A DNA stretch of 64,000 bases from Paenibacillus_E allorhizoplanae (GTDB lineage Bacteria; Bacillota; Bacilli; Paenibacillales; NBRC-103111), in assembly GCF_927798215.1 (NCBI RefSeq), contig NZ_CAKMMW010000006.1, forward strand, positions 186,001 to 250,000. The letters run 5' to 3'. How positions within the stretch are numbered: the first letter of the stretch is position 1; the number at the start of each line of letters is the position of its first letter. Both the position numbers and the translations under genes were made by a program. Below are positions 6,446-14,458 of the stretch, one piece after another. A model generated the notes under the pieces. That model had not been told where the DNA came from, did not search any database, and saw only the letters and a program-made list of their open reading frames with translations.

Positions 6446-8335
6446 TTGAACTGGATGGGGAACTTACAACAGCTTGGCCGCTCCTTAATGCTGCCTACCA
6501 TTGCGCTTCCTATTGCTGCTGTGCTGCTTTGTCTAGGGGATTTACCTTGGGATGTCATACATGCTTCAAGCTTTGGGGAAATGCTGTCATTGGCTGGAAA
6601 TACAATCTTTGATTATATTCCCATTATCTTCGCTGTTGGGGTGGCATTGGGATTAACAGAAAGTGCCGGAATAGCTGGTTTATCGGCCATGCTAGGGTAT
6701 TTCATGTTTACCCGACTCATCGAGCATGGGCTGGGCACACAATTTCAATTAGGCGTTTCTGGCGGGATCTTGATTGGGCTGCTGGCTGCAATCATCTATC
6801 ACCGCTGCAAGGAAATTAAGCTTCCGGAGTACATACAGTTTTTCGGTGGACCTCGGATGGTGCCGCTCGTCATGGGCCTCGCAACGCTCATTGTCTCTTA
6901 TATTATGATCGGGATTGGTCCTTTTCTAGAGACGCTGATGGGCAAAATATCTAGCGGATTACTTGGATTGGGCGGATTCGGTGCATTCATCTATGGGATT
7001 GCTCATCGCTTGCTCGTACCTTCGGGCTTACATCATATTTTGAATAACTTTTTTTGGTTTCAAGTGGGGGCGTACGAGACGCCATCTGGTCAATACGCCT
7101 ATGGTGATTTGCCGCGATTTTTCGCTGGCGATCCATCTGCAGGGATGTATATGGCTGGGTTGTACCCGATCATGATGTTTGCATTACCAGCTATTGCTTT
7201 TGCAATTATCGGAGAAGCGAGGGAAGATTTAAAGCCGAAGATCAAAGCTACATTCTTAACGGCTGCATTGGCTTCCTTTTTAACTGGTGTGACAGAGCCG
7301 ATTGAATTTGCTTTCCTTTTTGTAGCACCTTATTTGTTCGTAATTCATGCGATCCTTTCGGGTGTAGCTATGTGGATCGCTTATGAGTTAAATATCCACC
7401 ATGGATTCTCTTATTCAGCTGGGGCTATTGACTACATCATAAATCTGCACTTATCACACAATGGCTTATTATTGATTCCGATTGGGTTGGTCTATGGTTT
7501 ACTGTATTATTTCTTATTCCGATGGGCGATTCAGAAGTTCCGAATTCCTACACCGGGTAGGGAAGAAGGCTCATCGCTAGAAGAGTGGGCTGGGGACATA
7601 CCGTATCGTTCTCCGTTAATTTTGCAGGCACTTGGTGGGAAAGACAATATTAAGAAGATTGAAGCCTGTATTACCCGATTGCGACTTACGCTTGTCAATG
7701 ATCGTCTGATGGACATCACGGCATTACGACACTTAGGAGCAGCAGGCGTCATACGTCTTGGAGGAGGCAATGTTCAAGTCGTGTTTGGAACATTTTCAGA
7801 GCTTATACGTGAAGAAATTATGAAGGTATTGCGCAAAGATATTCATGTCGTCTTATTTACATCTCCGATGCAGGGACGTATGATCCCCATTGAAGAAGTG
7901 CCTGATCGTATCTTTGCCTCCCGACTTGTCGGGAATGGTGTTGCTTTTATTCCTGAAAAAGGTGAATTGGTTTCCCCTGTAGCAGGTACCATTATGCACA
8001 TTTACCCGACGATGCATGCGCTTGGGATTCTAACGGATGAAGGGCTTGAAGTTCTGCTGCATATCGGAATTGACACGTCCAGCTTACCAGGTAAGTGCTT
8101 TAATGCGGTGGTGAAGGAAGGCGATCGTGTGGAAGCAGGACAGCTGCTAGTGAAGTTCAACTATAACAAAGTTAAGAAATTCGCTTCATCCTTAGCGACA
8201 CCTATGATAATTACGAATCCAGATATTGTGAAATCATGGAGCTTTGCTCCGTTTAAGCCAGTTAAGAAAGGCCAAGGCTCTGTTATGTCCGTTGTCCTTA
8301 AGCCGACTAAATCCGAGGGGGGGACGAACGGATGA
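6446..8335 (+). CDS. PTS permease EIICBA, N-acetylglucosamine/glucose family (NagE-like)
   Basis: Membrane transporter that phosphorylates its sugar during uptake. Domain order is IIC (about residues 1-370, with around ten hydrophobic segments), IIB (about 385-460) and IIA (about 485-610). The IIB phosphocysteine is C408 in the context EACITRLRL; the IIA active-site His is H539 in LLHIGIDT, with the partner His at 524 in TMHALGI. IIC phrases such as LLVPSGLHHILN, YMAGLYPIMMFALP and FLTGVTEPIEFAFLF resemble E. coli NagE more than PtsG, so GlcNAc is the likeliest substrate, but glucose cannot be excluded. The TTG start has TAGGAGG ten bases upstream. The stop overlaps the enzyme I start by 4 bp. 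Confidence 0.9.
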   Translation: MNWMGNLQQLGRSLMLPTIALPIAAVLLCLGDLPWDVIHASSFGEMLSLAGNTIFDYIPIIFAVGVALGLTESAGIAGLSAMLGYFMFTRLIEHGLGTQFQLGVSGGILIGLLAAIIYHRCKEIKLPEYIQFFGGPRMVPLVMGLATLIVSYIMIGIGPFLETLMGKISSGLLGLGGFGAFIYGIAHRLLVPSGLHHILNNFFWFQVGAYETPSGQYAYGDLPRFFAGDPSAGMYMAGLYPIMMFALPAIAFAIIGEAREDLKPKIKATFLTAALASFLTGVTEPIEFAFLFVAPYLFVIHAILSGVAMWIAYELNIHHGFSYSAGAIDYIINLHLSHNGLLLIPIGLVYGLLYYFLFRWAIQKFRIPTPGREEGSSLEEWAGDIPYRSPLILQALGGKDNIKKIEACITRLRLTLVNDRLMDITALRHLGAAGVIRLGGGNVQVVFGTFSELIREEIMKVLRKDIHVVLFTSPMQGRMIPIEEVPDRIFASRLVGNGVAFIPEKGELVSPVAGTIMHIYPTMHALGILTDEGLEVLLHIGIDTSSLPGKCFNAVVKEGDRVEAGQLLVKFNYNKVKKFASSLATPMIITNPDIVKSWSFAPFKPVKKGQGSVMSVVLKPTKSEGGTNG

Positions 8336-10071
8336 TTAGAGGTGTAGGCGCGTCATCGGGAATTGCAATGGGTCAAGCGTTTGTTATTCCCACTTGGGAA
8401 TGGGATTTTCCAGAGAAAATGATAGATGTGACAGATTTAGCGTATGAATTCGAGCGATTGTATGATGGCATTCGGCATTCCAAGGATGAGCTGGAGCTAA
8501 TCAAACAAGAGATCAAAGAAGTGGTTGGGCAAGAACAAGCCTATATTTTTGATGCGCATTTGGCTATTTTGGAAGACCCTATTTTCATGAATGAGATTCA
8601 AGGTATTATTGAGCTGCAATATAAAGCCGCAGAAGTCGCGGTGAAAGAGGTCATTGACAAATTTGTAGGAATGTTCAATTTAATCGATGATGAATACATG
8701 AAAGAACGTGCCTTAGATATTAAAGATGTCGGTAATCGACTCTTGAAGCATTTATTGGGGGATACAAGCACAACTGTCCCGCCGATTGATCATCCTTATA
8801 TTTTAGTTGCGAAGGAGCTTACCCCTTCACAGCTTGCTCATTTGGATCCAACGAATGTGTTAGGACTGTTGACTATTCTGGGAGGCACACACTCGCACGT
8901 GTCGATTATGGCCAGAGCGATGTCTGTTCCTTATGTACTTGGATTAGAAGGAAAGCTGCTGCGTCCTATTCAAAATGGTGATTTCTTGATTATTGATGGT
9001 CAAGAAGGCACCTTGTATATTAACCCGGACAAGATCACCATAGAACGTTATCAAGCACGTAAGAAAAACTGGCTGGAGTTCAAGGAAAGCTTGCAAGAAA
9101 TTGCCGATGTGGCTCCACTGACATTAGATAGAAGCTTGGTCAATCTACATGCGAATATTAATTCGGTTATGGAAATTGACCAAGTATTGCGCAATGGCGC
9201 ATCAGGTGTAGGCCTGTTTCGTACAGAATATTTGTATATGGATCGCGATTCATTGCCTAGTGAAGAGGAGCAATTTGAGGTCTATCGCCACGCGGCCATG
9301 CAACTCAAAGGACGTCCAATCGTGATCCGAACCCTGGATATTGGCGGTGACAAGAAACTTGACTACATGCCGCTTGCCAAAGAAGATAATCCCTTCCTAG
9401 GCTACCGGGCCATTCGAATCTCTCTGGATCGAACGGATCTCTTTATGACGCAGCTAAGAGCGATCTTAAGAGCTAGTCATTATGGTAATGTGAAGATCAT
9501 GTATCCAATGGTGACCTCCATAGAAGAGGTGCGTCAAGCGAAAGCGCACTTGGAAAGAGCGAAGCTGGAGCTAAGTAGTCTTGGTGTCCCTTTTAATGCT
9601 AATATTGAGGTAGGACTTACCATTGAAGTACCAGCTGCTGCCATCATTGCCGATGTGCTTGCCAGCGAAGTGAATTTCATGAGTATCGGTACGAATGATC
9701 TAGTTCAATATGTTCTGGCTGTTGATCGAATGAACGAGAATATCGCGCACTTATATAATCCTTATCATCCGGCCGTTATTCGATTACTCAAACTCGTGAT
9801 CGACGCAGGCAAGCGTGTTGGCATTCCTGTAGGCGTATGCGGGGAAATGGCTGGAGATATTCGGGCACTGCCGATTTGGCTTGGATTGGGCATTGAGGAG
9901 CTGAGCATATCGGTTCAGACGCTCTTGCAAGTCAAGCACAGACTGCTTAGCAGTGATGCCGCGACATGCAAGGCATTAGTAGATCGTATTCTAATTTGCA
10001 AAACAAGTGATGAAATCTTGGAGCTTCTTGCTCAAACGGAACAAACGGAATCCATTGTAGGAGGTAATTAG
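8332..10071 (+). CDS. ptsI: Phosphoenolpyruvate-protein phosphotransferase, PTS enzyme I
   Basis: Takes phosphate from phosphoenolpyruvate and passes it to HPr, the first step of every PTS sugar uptake. 579 residues, the normal length. The N-terminal domain carries the phosphorylated His at residue 189 in GGTHSHVSIMARAM, the same number as in E. coli. The C-terminal PEP-binding barrel shows FRTEYLYMDR, RTLDIGGDK, GTNDLVQY and the active-site Cys context GVCGEMAGD. Translation is coupled to the permease through ATGA. No HPr gene with an active His is in this window, so HPr must be encoded elsewhere. This may be the general enzyme I or a second, operon-specific copy. Confidence 0.94.
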   Translation: MIRGVGASSGIAMGQAFVIPTWEWDFPEKMIDVTDLAYEFERLYDGIRHSKDELELIKQEIKEVVGQEQAYIFDAHLAILEDPIFMNEIQGIIELQYKAAEVAVKEVIDKFVGMFNLIDDEYMKERALDIKDVGNRLLKHLLGDTSTTVPPIDHPYILVAKELTPSQLAHLDPTNVLGLLTILGGTHSHVSIMARAMSVPYVLGLEGKLLRPIQNGDFLIIDGQEGTLYINPDKITIERYQARKKNWLEFKESLQEIADVAPLTLDRSLVNLHANINSVMEIDQVLRNGASGVGLFRTEYLYMDRDSLPSEEEQFEVYRHAAMQLKGRPIVIRTLDIGGDKKLDYMPLAKEDNPFLGYRAIRISLDRTDLFMTQLRAILRASHYGNVKIMYPMVTSIEEVRQAKAHLERAKLELSSLGVPFNANIEVGLTIEVPAAAIIADVLASEVNFMSIGTNDLVQYVLAVDRMNENIAHLYNPYHPAVIRLLKLVIDAGKRVGIPVGVCGEMAGDIRALPIWLGLGIEELSISVQTLLQVKHRLLSSDAATCKALVDRILICKTSDEILELLAQTEQTESIVGGN

Positions 10072-10072
10072 T

Positions 10073-10615
10073 ATGGAATTAGCAGGTTTGAAGGTGCTAG
10101 CCTTTGTAGATGAAGAATTTGAAGATTTGGAAATGTGGTATCCTGTCTACCGGTTGCGCGAAGCAGGAGCAATTGTAGATATTGTTGGACCTAAAGCGAA
10201 GACCGTATATCATGGCAAATATGGCGTTCCCATCACGACGGATTATGCGTTCGATGAAGTGAAATCTTCGGATTATGTTGGTCTTTATGTTCCTGGTGGT
10301 TGGGCACCTGACAAGCTTCGTCGTTATGCCGATGTACTTAGACTAACGCAGGAGTTTCATGCGGATGTAAAGCCTATCGCGCAGATTTGTCATGCTGGCT
10401 GGGTTTTGATTTCTGCCAAAATCGTTCAAGGCTACACGATGACATCCACGCCAGGCATTCGCGATGATATCGAAAATGCTGGAGCAATTTGGCTTGATGA
10501 AGAAGTGGTCGTGGATCGCAATATTATTTCAGGGCGTAGACCGCCAGACCTTCCGGCATTTTCCAAACGTTTTGTGGATGAAGTTATCTCGTTTAGCAAA
10601 CAACAGGCAAAGTAA
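10073..10615 (+). CDS. PfpI/DJ-1 family glutamine amidotransferase-like protein
   Basis: 180 residues of the DJ-1/PfpI superfamily. The nucleophile-elbow Cys lies in AQICHAGWVL, the acidic partner near FVDEEFEDLEMW, and the GGWAPD loop is typical of the YraA/PfpI branch. Members act as proteases, glyoxalases or deglycases against aldehyde-damaged protein; the precise reaction cannot be read from the sequence. It starts one base after the enzyme I stop (TAGT ATG), so it belongs to the PTS operon. That position suggests protection against reactive sugar by-products, which is inference. Confidence 0.9.
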   Translation: MELAGLKVLAFVDEEFEDLEMWYPVYRLREAGAIVDIVGPKAKTVYHGKYGVPITTDYAFDEVKSSDYVGLYVPGGWAPDKLRRYADVLRLTQEFHADVKPIAQICHAGWVLISAKIVQGYTMTSTPGIRDDIENAGAIWLDEEVVVDRNIISGRRPPDLPAFSKRFVDEVISFSKQQAK

Positions 10616-10642
10616 CATCTCGCTTCCAAAGGTGGCAAAAAC

Positions 10643-10694
10643 TACTATGTATCGATCAGAAGGAAATCTGATGACATCGTAGAATAACATAGTA
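10643..10694 (+). repeat. Nested inverted repeat between pfpI-like and zinc-ribbon genes
   Basis: Outer arms TACTATGT (10643-10650) and ACATAGTA (10687-10694), and an inner perfect stem ATCAGA-AGGAAA-TCTGAT (10655-10672). No T-run follows. It is a structured spacer, perhaps a processing site or leader RNA for the next gene. Confidence 0.5.
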
Positions 10695-10739
10695 CAAGCA
10701 ACTAATGTACATGCCGCCTGTCAGTGAAGGAGTGTTAGA

Positions 10740-11147
10740 ATGCAAAAGTATTGTAAGTGCGGACGCACGATGAACCTTCGTCTGCGCACGGTTATTTATC
10801 AAAGTAAAGTAGATATTGAGAATGTTCCTATCTATTCCTGTGAGGCCTGTGGACGAAGTGAGGTCGTACCTCATGTAAAGCCTGAACTTACCGGTCTGAT
10901 CGGTAGGCTGGGTAGTAAACCAGAGAAGCAGCAATTCTTCTTCCATGAAGTTTCGGAGGTTGCCTTTCTGCTGTTAAAAGTAACAGAAAAAGAGCGTATG
11001 AATGATTCGATGGAGAAAATTGTGGAGGAACGAATCAATGAGCTGTTGGACATCTTGTTGCTAGCGCAATCGCTAGGCGATGAGCCATGGGCGGAGGAAA
11101 TTCGTAAACGGTTATCTCAAATCACTCAAAGCGCAATTTCAACCTAA
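10740..11147 (+). CDS. Zinc-ribbon protein of unknown function, 135 aa
   Basis: The N-terminal 35 residues form a probable zinc ribbon, with Cys pairs in KYCKCGRT and YSCEACGRS separated by about 26 residues, in the manner of YgiT-type fingers. The rest (about 50-135) is acidic and helical (LLLKVTEKERMNDSMEKIVEERINELLDILLLAQ), with no membrane segment. I do not recognise a named family. GAAGGAG is seven bases before the ATG. It sits just upstream of ccpA but is separated from it by an intrinsic terminator, so it is probably not part of the ccpA transcript. A regulatory or DNA/RNA-binding role is only a guess. Confidence 0.8.
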   Translation: MQKYCKCGRTMNLRLRTVIYQSKVDIENVPIYSCEACGRSEVVPHVKPELTGLIGRLGSKPEKQQFFFHEVSEVAFLLLKVTEKERMNDSMEKIVEERINELLDILLLAQSLGDEPWAEEIRKRLSQITQSAIST

Positions 11148-11156
11148 AAATGGGCT

Positions 11157-11187
11157 GCCAATCTCGAGAAGAGGTTGGCTTTTATTC
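11157..11187 (+). terminator. Intrinsic terminator after zinc-ribbon gene
   Basis: Stem GCCAATCTC / GAGGTTGGC (one G-U pair) with loop GAGAA, followed by TTTTATT. Confidence 0.85.
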
Positions 11188-11202
11188 TATTTGTGACCCT
11201 TT

Positions 11203-11239
11203 TGAAAATAAAATGAAAATTATTTTCAAAGCATTTTCA
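11203..11239. promoter_or_regulatory. Symmetric four-heptamer operator-like element upstream of ccpA
   Basis: Heptamer TGAAAAT at 11203 and 11214, and its complement ATTTTCA at 11222 and 11233. The direct copies are 11 bp apart on each side, and the whole is symmetric about 11221. The inner pair has the 7-1-7 geometry of Fur-family boxes and matches the minimal Fur box TGATAATnATTATCA at all but one position per half. It lies directly upstream of the ccpA -35 hexamer. Confidence 0.6.
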
Positions 11240-11246
11240 TTTTGCA

Positions 11247-11275
11247 TTGCAAGATGGATTAATTTGTCGTATCAT
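11247..11275 (+). promoter_or_regulatory. Candidate ccpA promoter
   Basis: TTGCAA at 11247-11252, 17-bp spacer, TATCAT at 11270-11275. About 50 bp upstream of the GTG start. Confidence 0.6.
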
Positions 11276-11327
11276 AACGATAATATACTAGGTTCGCAGA
11301 ATACTTGTGAAAATGGAGAGAGTAACC

Positions 11328-12335
11328 GTGACCGTAACCATTTATGATGTAGCGAGAGAAGCAGGCGTTTCCATGGCAACCGTATCTCGGGTCGTTAATA
11401 ATAACCCGAACGTGAAGCCGCAAACACGTAAGAAAGTTTTTGAAGCCATTGAACGATTGGGTTACCGTCCAAATGCGGTAGCTAGAGGATTAGCAAGTAA
11501 AAAAACGACAACAGTTGGCGTTGTTATTCCCGATATATCCAATTCTATTTTTGCTGAAGTAGCGCGTGGAATTGAGGATATTGCGAATATGTACCATTAC
11601 AATATTATTTTGTGTAATGCGGACAAGAAGAAAGAGAAAGAAATTCGTGTCATCAACACGTTGCTTGAGAAACAAGTTGACGGGTTGCTTTTCATGGGTG
11701 GTGTTGTTACGGAAGAACATATTCAAGCTTTCCGTACGTCATCCGTTCCCGTTGTCCTATGTGGCACGAAGGATGAGAACCAAGCGATGGCATCCGTTGA
11801 TATTGATCATGAGGCAGCTGCATTTGATGCAGTGAACGTACTTATTGAAGCAGGGCATCGCGATATTGCCATGATTTCTGGAACTCTACAGGATCCAGCG
11901 AATGGCTTCGCTAGATATCAAGGTTACAAACGTGCACTTGAAACCGCTGGTATTCCAGTACGTGATGAGTATGTACGGATTGGTAATTACCGTTATGAGT
12001 CAAGCGTGGATGCAGTCAACTATTTCTTGGAGCTTTCTCCTAGACCGTCCGCCATTTTCTCGGCAACGGATGAAATGGCAATTGGCGCTATTCATACGAT
12101 TCAAGACAATGGGCTTCGCGTTCCCGAAGATATCGCTGTAATCAGTGTGGACAATATCCGCATGGCATCCATGGTAAGACCTACATTAACGACGGTAGCT
12201 CAACCCATGTATGATATCGGAGCTGTGTCGATGCGACTACTGACGAAGCTGATGAATAAAGAATCAACAGAAAATATGCAAGTTATTTTACCGCATGAAA
12301 TCATTAATCGTCATTCGGTTAAAGCTCGAGCTTAA
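11328..12335 (+). CDS. ccpA: Catabolite control protein A
   Basis: LacI/GalR-family global regulator of carbon catabolite repression in Firmicutes; it binds cre sites when complexed with HPr or Crh phosphorylated on Ser46. The N-terminal helix-turn-helix (IYDVAREAGVSMATVSRVV) and hinge helix (RPNAVARGLASKKT) are near-identical to Bacillus CcpA. The periplasmic-binding-protein-like core follows and ends with the diagnostic RLLTKLMNKE. The start is GTG at 11328, seven bases after GGAGAG, giving 335 residues; the ATG at 11307 would put the ribosome site inside the gene. It has its own promoter and terminator. The nearby PTS permease and enzyme I, and acsA/acuA, are typical CcpA-linked functions. 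Confidence 0.95.
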   Translation: MTVTIYDVAREAGVSMATVSRVVNNNPNVKPQTRKKVFEAIERLGYRPNAVARGLASKKTTTVGVVIPDISNSIFAEVARGIEDIANMYHYNIILCNADKKKEKEIRVINTLLEKQVDGLLFMGGVVTEEHIQAFRTSSVPVVLCGTKDENQAMASVDIDHEAAAFDAVNVLIEAGHRDIAMISGTLQDPANGFARYQGYKRALETAGIPVRDEYVRIGNYRYESSVDAVNYFLELSPRPSAIFSATDEMAIGAIHTIQDNGLRVPEDIAVISVDNIRMASMVRPTLTTVAQPMYDIGAVSMRLLTKLMNKESTENMQVILPHEIINRHSVKARA

Positions 12336-12344
12336 GTGAAAAAT

Positions 12345-12397
12345 AAACCTCTAATCGTGTCCTTCCATTCTGGAAGAGACGCGATAGAGGTTTTCTC
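12345..12397 (+). terminator. Intrinsic terminator after ccpA
   Basis: Long stem AAACCTCTA-TCG / CGATAGAGGTTT with internal TTCC/GGAA pairing, followed by TTTTCTC. Confidence 0.85.
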
Positions 12398-12425
12398 ATG
12401 TAGGAATAGAGAGAGGGAAATCAAT

Positions 12426-13127
12426 ATGACTTGGAACAAAATCGCATTAATCGGAGCAATGAATGAAGAAATTGAGCTGCTCGTTGCTCATATGACAGAT
12501 ATAAGCGAAACGGTAAAAGCGGGCATTACATTTCGAGAAGGTACTTATTTCGGTAAAGATGTCGTTGTCTGTCGCACAGGCGTTGGGAAAGTGAATGCTG
12601 CAGTTACCACACAAATTCTAATTGATCAGTTCGGTGTAGAAGCTGTTATCTTCACAGGTGTAGCTGGCGCCTTAGATCCTGAATTACAAATTGGCGATCT
12701 AGTTATTTCCACAGAATGTGTACAGCATGATATGGACGTGACAGCATTAGGATTTCCGCGCGGCGTTATTCCGTACGCTGAGAACTCGGTGTACGCAGCT
12801 GATCGCAAACTCGTAGAGCTAGCCGTAGCTTCGGGAGAGAAATTGTTTGCAGGTAAAGTGAAGCAGGGTAGAGTACTTTCAGGGGACCAATTCATTGCAA
12901 GCCGAGAAGTAGTAGCTAGTCTGTATCAAGAGCTGAATGGTGTCTGTGTGGAGATGGAAGGATCATCTGTTGCACAAGTATGTGCGATGAATGGTATACC
13001 TTATGTTGTCTTGCGCTCCATGTCTGACAAAGCAGATGGTTCTGCGCATGTGAATTTCGCGGAGTTTACGGTGATTGCATCGGAGAATTCGTATAAAATG
13101 GTTGAAGATATGGTGAAGCAGCTGTAA
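12426..13127 (+). CDS. mtnN: 5'-methylthioadenosine/S-adenosylhomocysteine nucleosidase
   Basis: Cleaves adenine from methylthioadenosine and S-adenosylhomocysteine, feeding methionine salvage and the activated methyl cycle. 233 residues. Motifs: the start KIALIGAMNEEIELL, the phosphate/ribose region GVGKVNAA, TGVAGALDP, the substrate-binding VEMEGSSVAQVC and the catalytic Asp in SDKADG. The start is ATG at 12426, with AGAGAGGGAAA upstream; an in-frame ATG at 12336 would run the coding region through the ccpA terminator and is rejected. It stands alone between two terminators. A promoter was not clear in the short gap. Confidence 0.95.
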   Translation: MTWNKIALIGAMNEEIELLVAHMTDISETVKAGITFREGTYFGKDVVVCRTGVGKVNAAVTTQILIDQFGVEAVIFTGVAGALDPELQIGDLVISTECVQHDMDVTALGFPRGVIPYAENSVYAADRKLVELAVASGEKLFAGKVKQGRVLSGDQFIASREVVASLYQELNGVCVEMEGSSVAQVCAMNGIPYVVLRSMSDKADGSAHVNFAEFTVIASENSYKMVEDMVKQL

Positions 13128-13144
13128 AACGGCTACCCATGAAT

Positions 13145-13189
13145 AAAGCTCAGAGCATCGCCTAGTTGGCGGTAATCTGAGCTTTTCTT
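13145..13189. terminator. Terminator between convergent mtnN and acuC
   Basis: Stem AAAGCTCAGA / TCTGAGCTTT with inner GCC/GGC pairing and TTTTCTT on the right; the left AAAG run is short, so it mainly serves mtnN. Confidence 0.8.
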
Positions 13190-13203
13190 AATTCCGGAAC
13201 GAT

Positions 13204-14391
13204 TTATTTCAAATACATCATCGCCAGTTCCTTGGTCTGTCGATTCTTCTCGGTGATCACCTGGCGCCTTGGAATCGGTGCCCAAGCTTCAACCGGGTCG
13301 AGCCACGTCTCCACGAGTGGGACGGGGCTCTTGCCCTGCCAGGCGTCTAGCCACGCCTGGGGCAGCCTCAGCTGGGGCTCCGCCTCCAGCTGACTCATAA
13401 TCGCCTGCTCGCTCATCACGAGCCAGAGCAGGCTCCAAGCCCGTGGTACGACACGCCAGATGTCGTACCCGCCGCCCCCGAGCGCGACCCACCGACCTTC
13501 GCACCATTGGTGCGCAAGTCGATGGATGAGCTCGGGCATGGCCTTGTACACGCGCATGGAGCAATGCACATGCGCGAGCGGGTCGAAAGCATGGGCGTCG
13601 CATCCATGCTGCGAGATAATGACGTCCGGCTGGAAGCGGGCGATCAGCTCGGTAAGCACCTCGCTGAAACATTCCAGCCAAGAATCATCCTCGGTGTAAG
13701 GCTCCACCGGGATGTTTACACTCGTTCCGAACGCGTCGCCTTCTCCGCGTTCGTTCACAGCCCCCGTGCCGGGGAATAAATATTTCCCCGTCTCGTGAAT
13801 AGACAACGTGCCGACCTGCGGGTCGGCGTAGAAACTCCACTGCACGCCATCGCCGTGGTGTACGTCTGTATCGATGTAGAGCACCTTAGCGCCATACTTC
13901 TCTTTGGCATAAGCGATCGCCGCAGATGCGTCATTATAGACGCAGAAGCCCGCACCTTTGCTCTGCAGGGCATGGTGGAGGCCACCGCCTAAATGTAAGG
14001 CATGAGGCGCTTGGCCGGTCATAACGAGGTCTACGGCAAGGATAGAGCCGCCTACGACCTTCGCAGTGATGTCATGCATCCCTGGGAAGTAGGGCGTGTC
14101 GTCTGTATCGAGCCCGAAACGGGCTGCTTCACGCACCCAGCGTTCCTCAGGAGCAGGAACACTCAGCGCTTTTACTGCCTCGATATAAGTAGCTGAATGC
14201 ACCCGCAAGAGTTCTGCATCAGTCGCTGAGCGAGACGTTAGTACCGCCTTGTCTGGAAGTGCACCAGATTTACGTAGCAAATCAACGGTCATAATGAGAC
14301 GATCCTGATTAAAAGGATGTGTATCATTAAATTTATATTGAATCTCTTGATCATCATAGATAAACACAGGTTCCGTAAACTTCATGTCCAT
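13204..14391 (-). CDS. acuC: AcuC, class I/II histone-deacetylase-like protein deacetylase
   Basis: Zinc-dependent lysine deacetylase. In Bacillus AcuC removes the acetyl group placed by AcuA on acetyl-CoA synthetase and so reactivates it. The 395-residue protein shows the arginase/deacetylase fold: FCVYNDASAAI, the metal and charge-relay segment YIDTDVHHGDGVQ, the tyrosine/His loop STLSIHETG (here TLSIHETGKY), ISQHGCDAHAFDP and LGGGGYD. ATG at 14391 is preferred because GGGGG lies nine bases upstream; TTG at 14397 is too close. It is followed upstream by acuA with 67 bp between, probably one operon. Codon use changes abruptly inside the gene: 13270-13870 is very GC-rich while the 5' part is AT-rich. 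Confidence 0.95.
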   Translation of the reverse strand: MDMKFTEPVFIYDDQEIQYKFNDTHPFNQDRLIMTVDLLRKSGALPDKAVLTSRSATDAELLRVHSATYIEAVKALSVPAPEERWVREAARFGLDTDDTPYFPGMHDITAKVVGGSILAVDLVMTGQAPHALHLGGGLHHALQSKGAGFCVYNDASAAIAYAKEKYGAKVLYIDTDVHHGDGVQWSFYADPQVGTLSIHETGKYLFPGTGAVNERGEGDAFGTSVNIPVEPYTEDDSWLECFSEVLTELIARFQPDVIISQHGCDAHAFDPLAHVHCSMRVYKAMPELIHRLAHQWCEGRWVALGGGGYDIWRVVPRAWSLLWLVMSEQAIMSQLEAEPQLRLPQAWLDAWQGKSPVPLVETWLDPVEAWAPIPRRQVITEKNRQTKELAMMYLK

Positions 14392-14458
14392 TTCCAAATT
14401 CCCCCGAATTGGCTAACAATTTCGTTTGAAGATCTGCTGCTAACTACATCTCATGGAG

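Noticed and set aside
11214..11228. Possible cre site upstream of ccpA (TGAAAATTATTTTCA)
   Set aside because: 15 bp with no central CG, so it does not fit the cre consensus; listed instead as a Fur-like inverted repeat.
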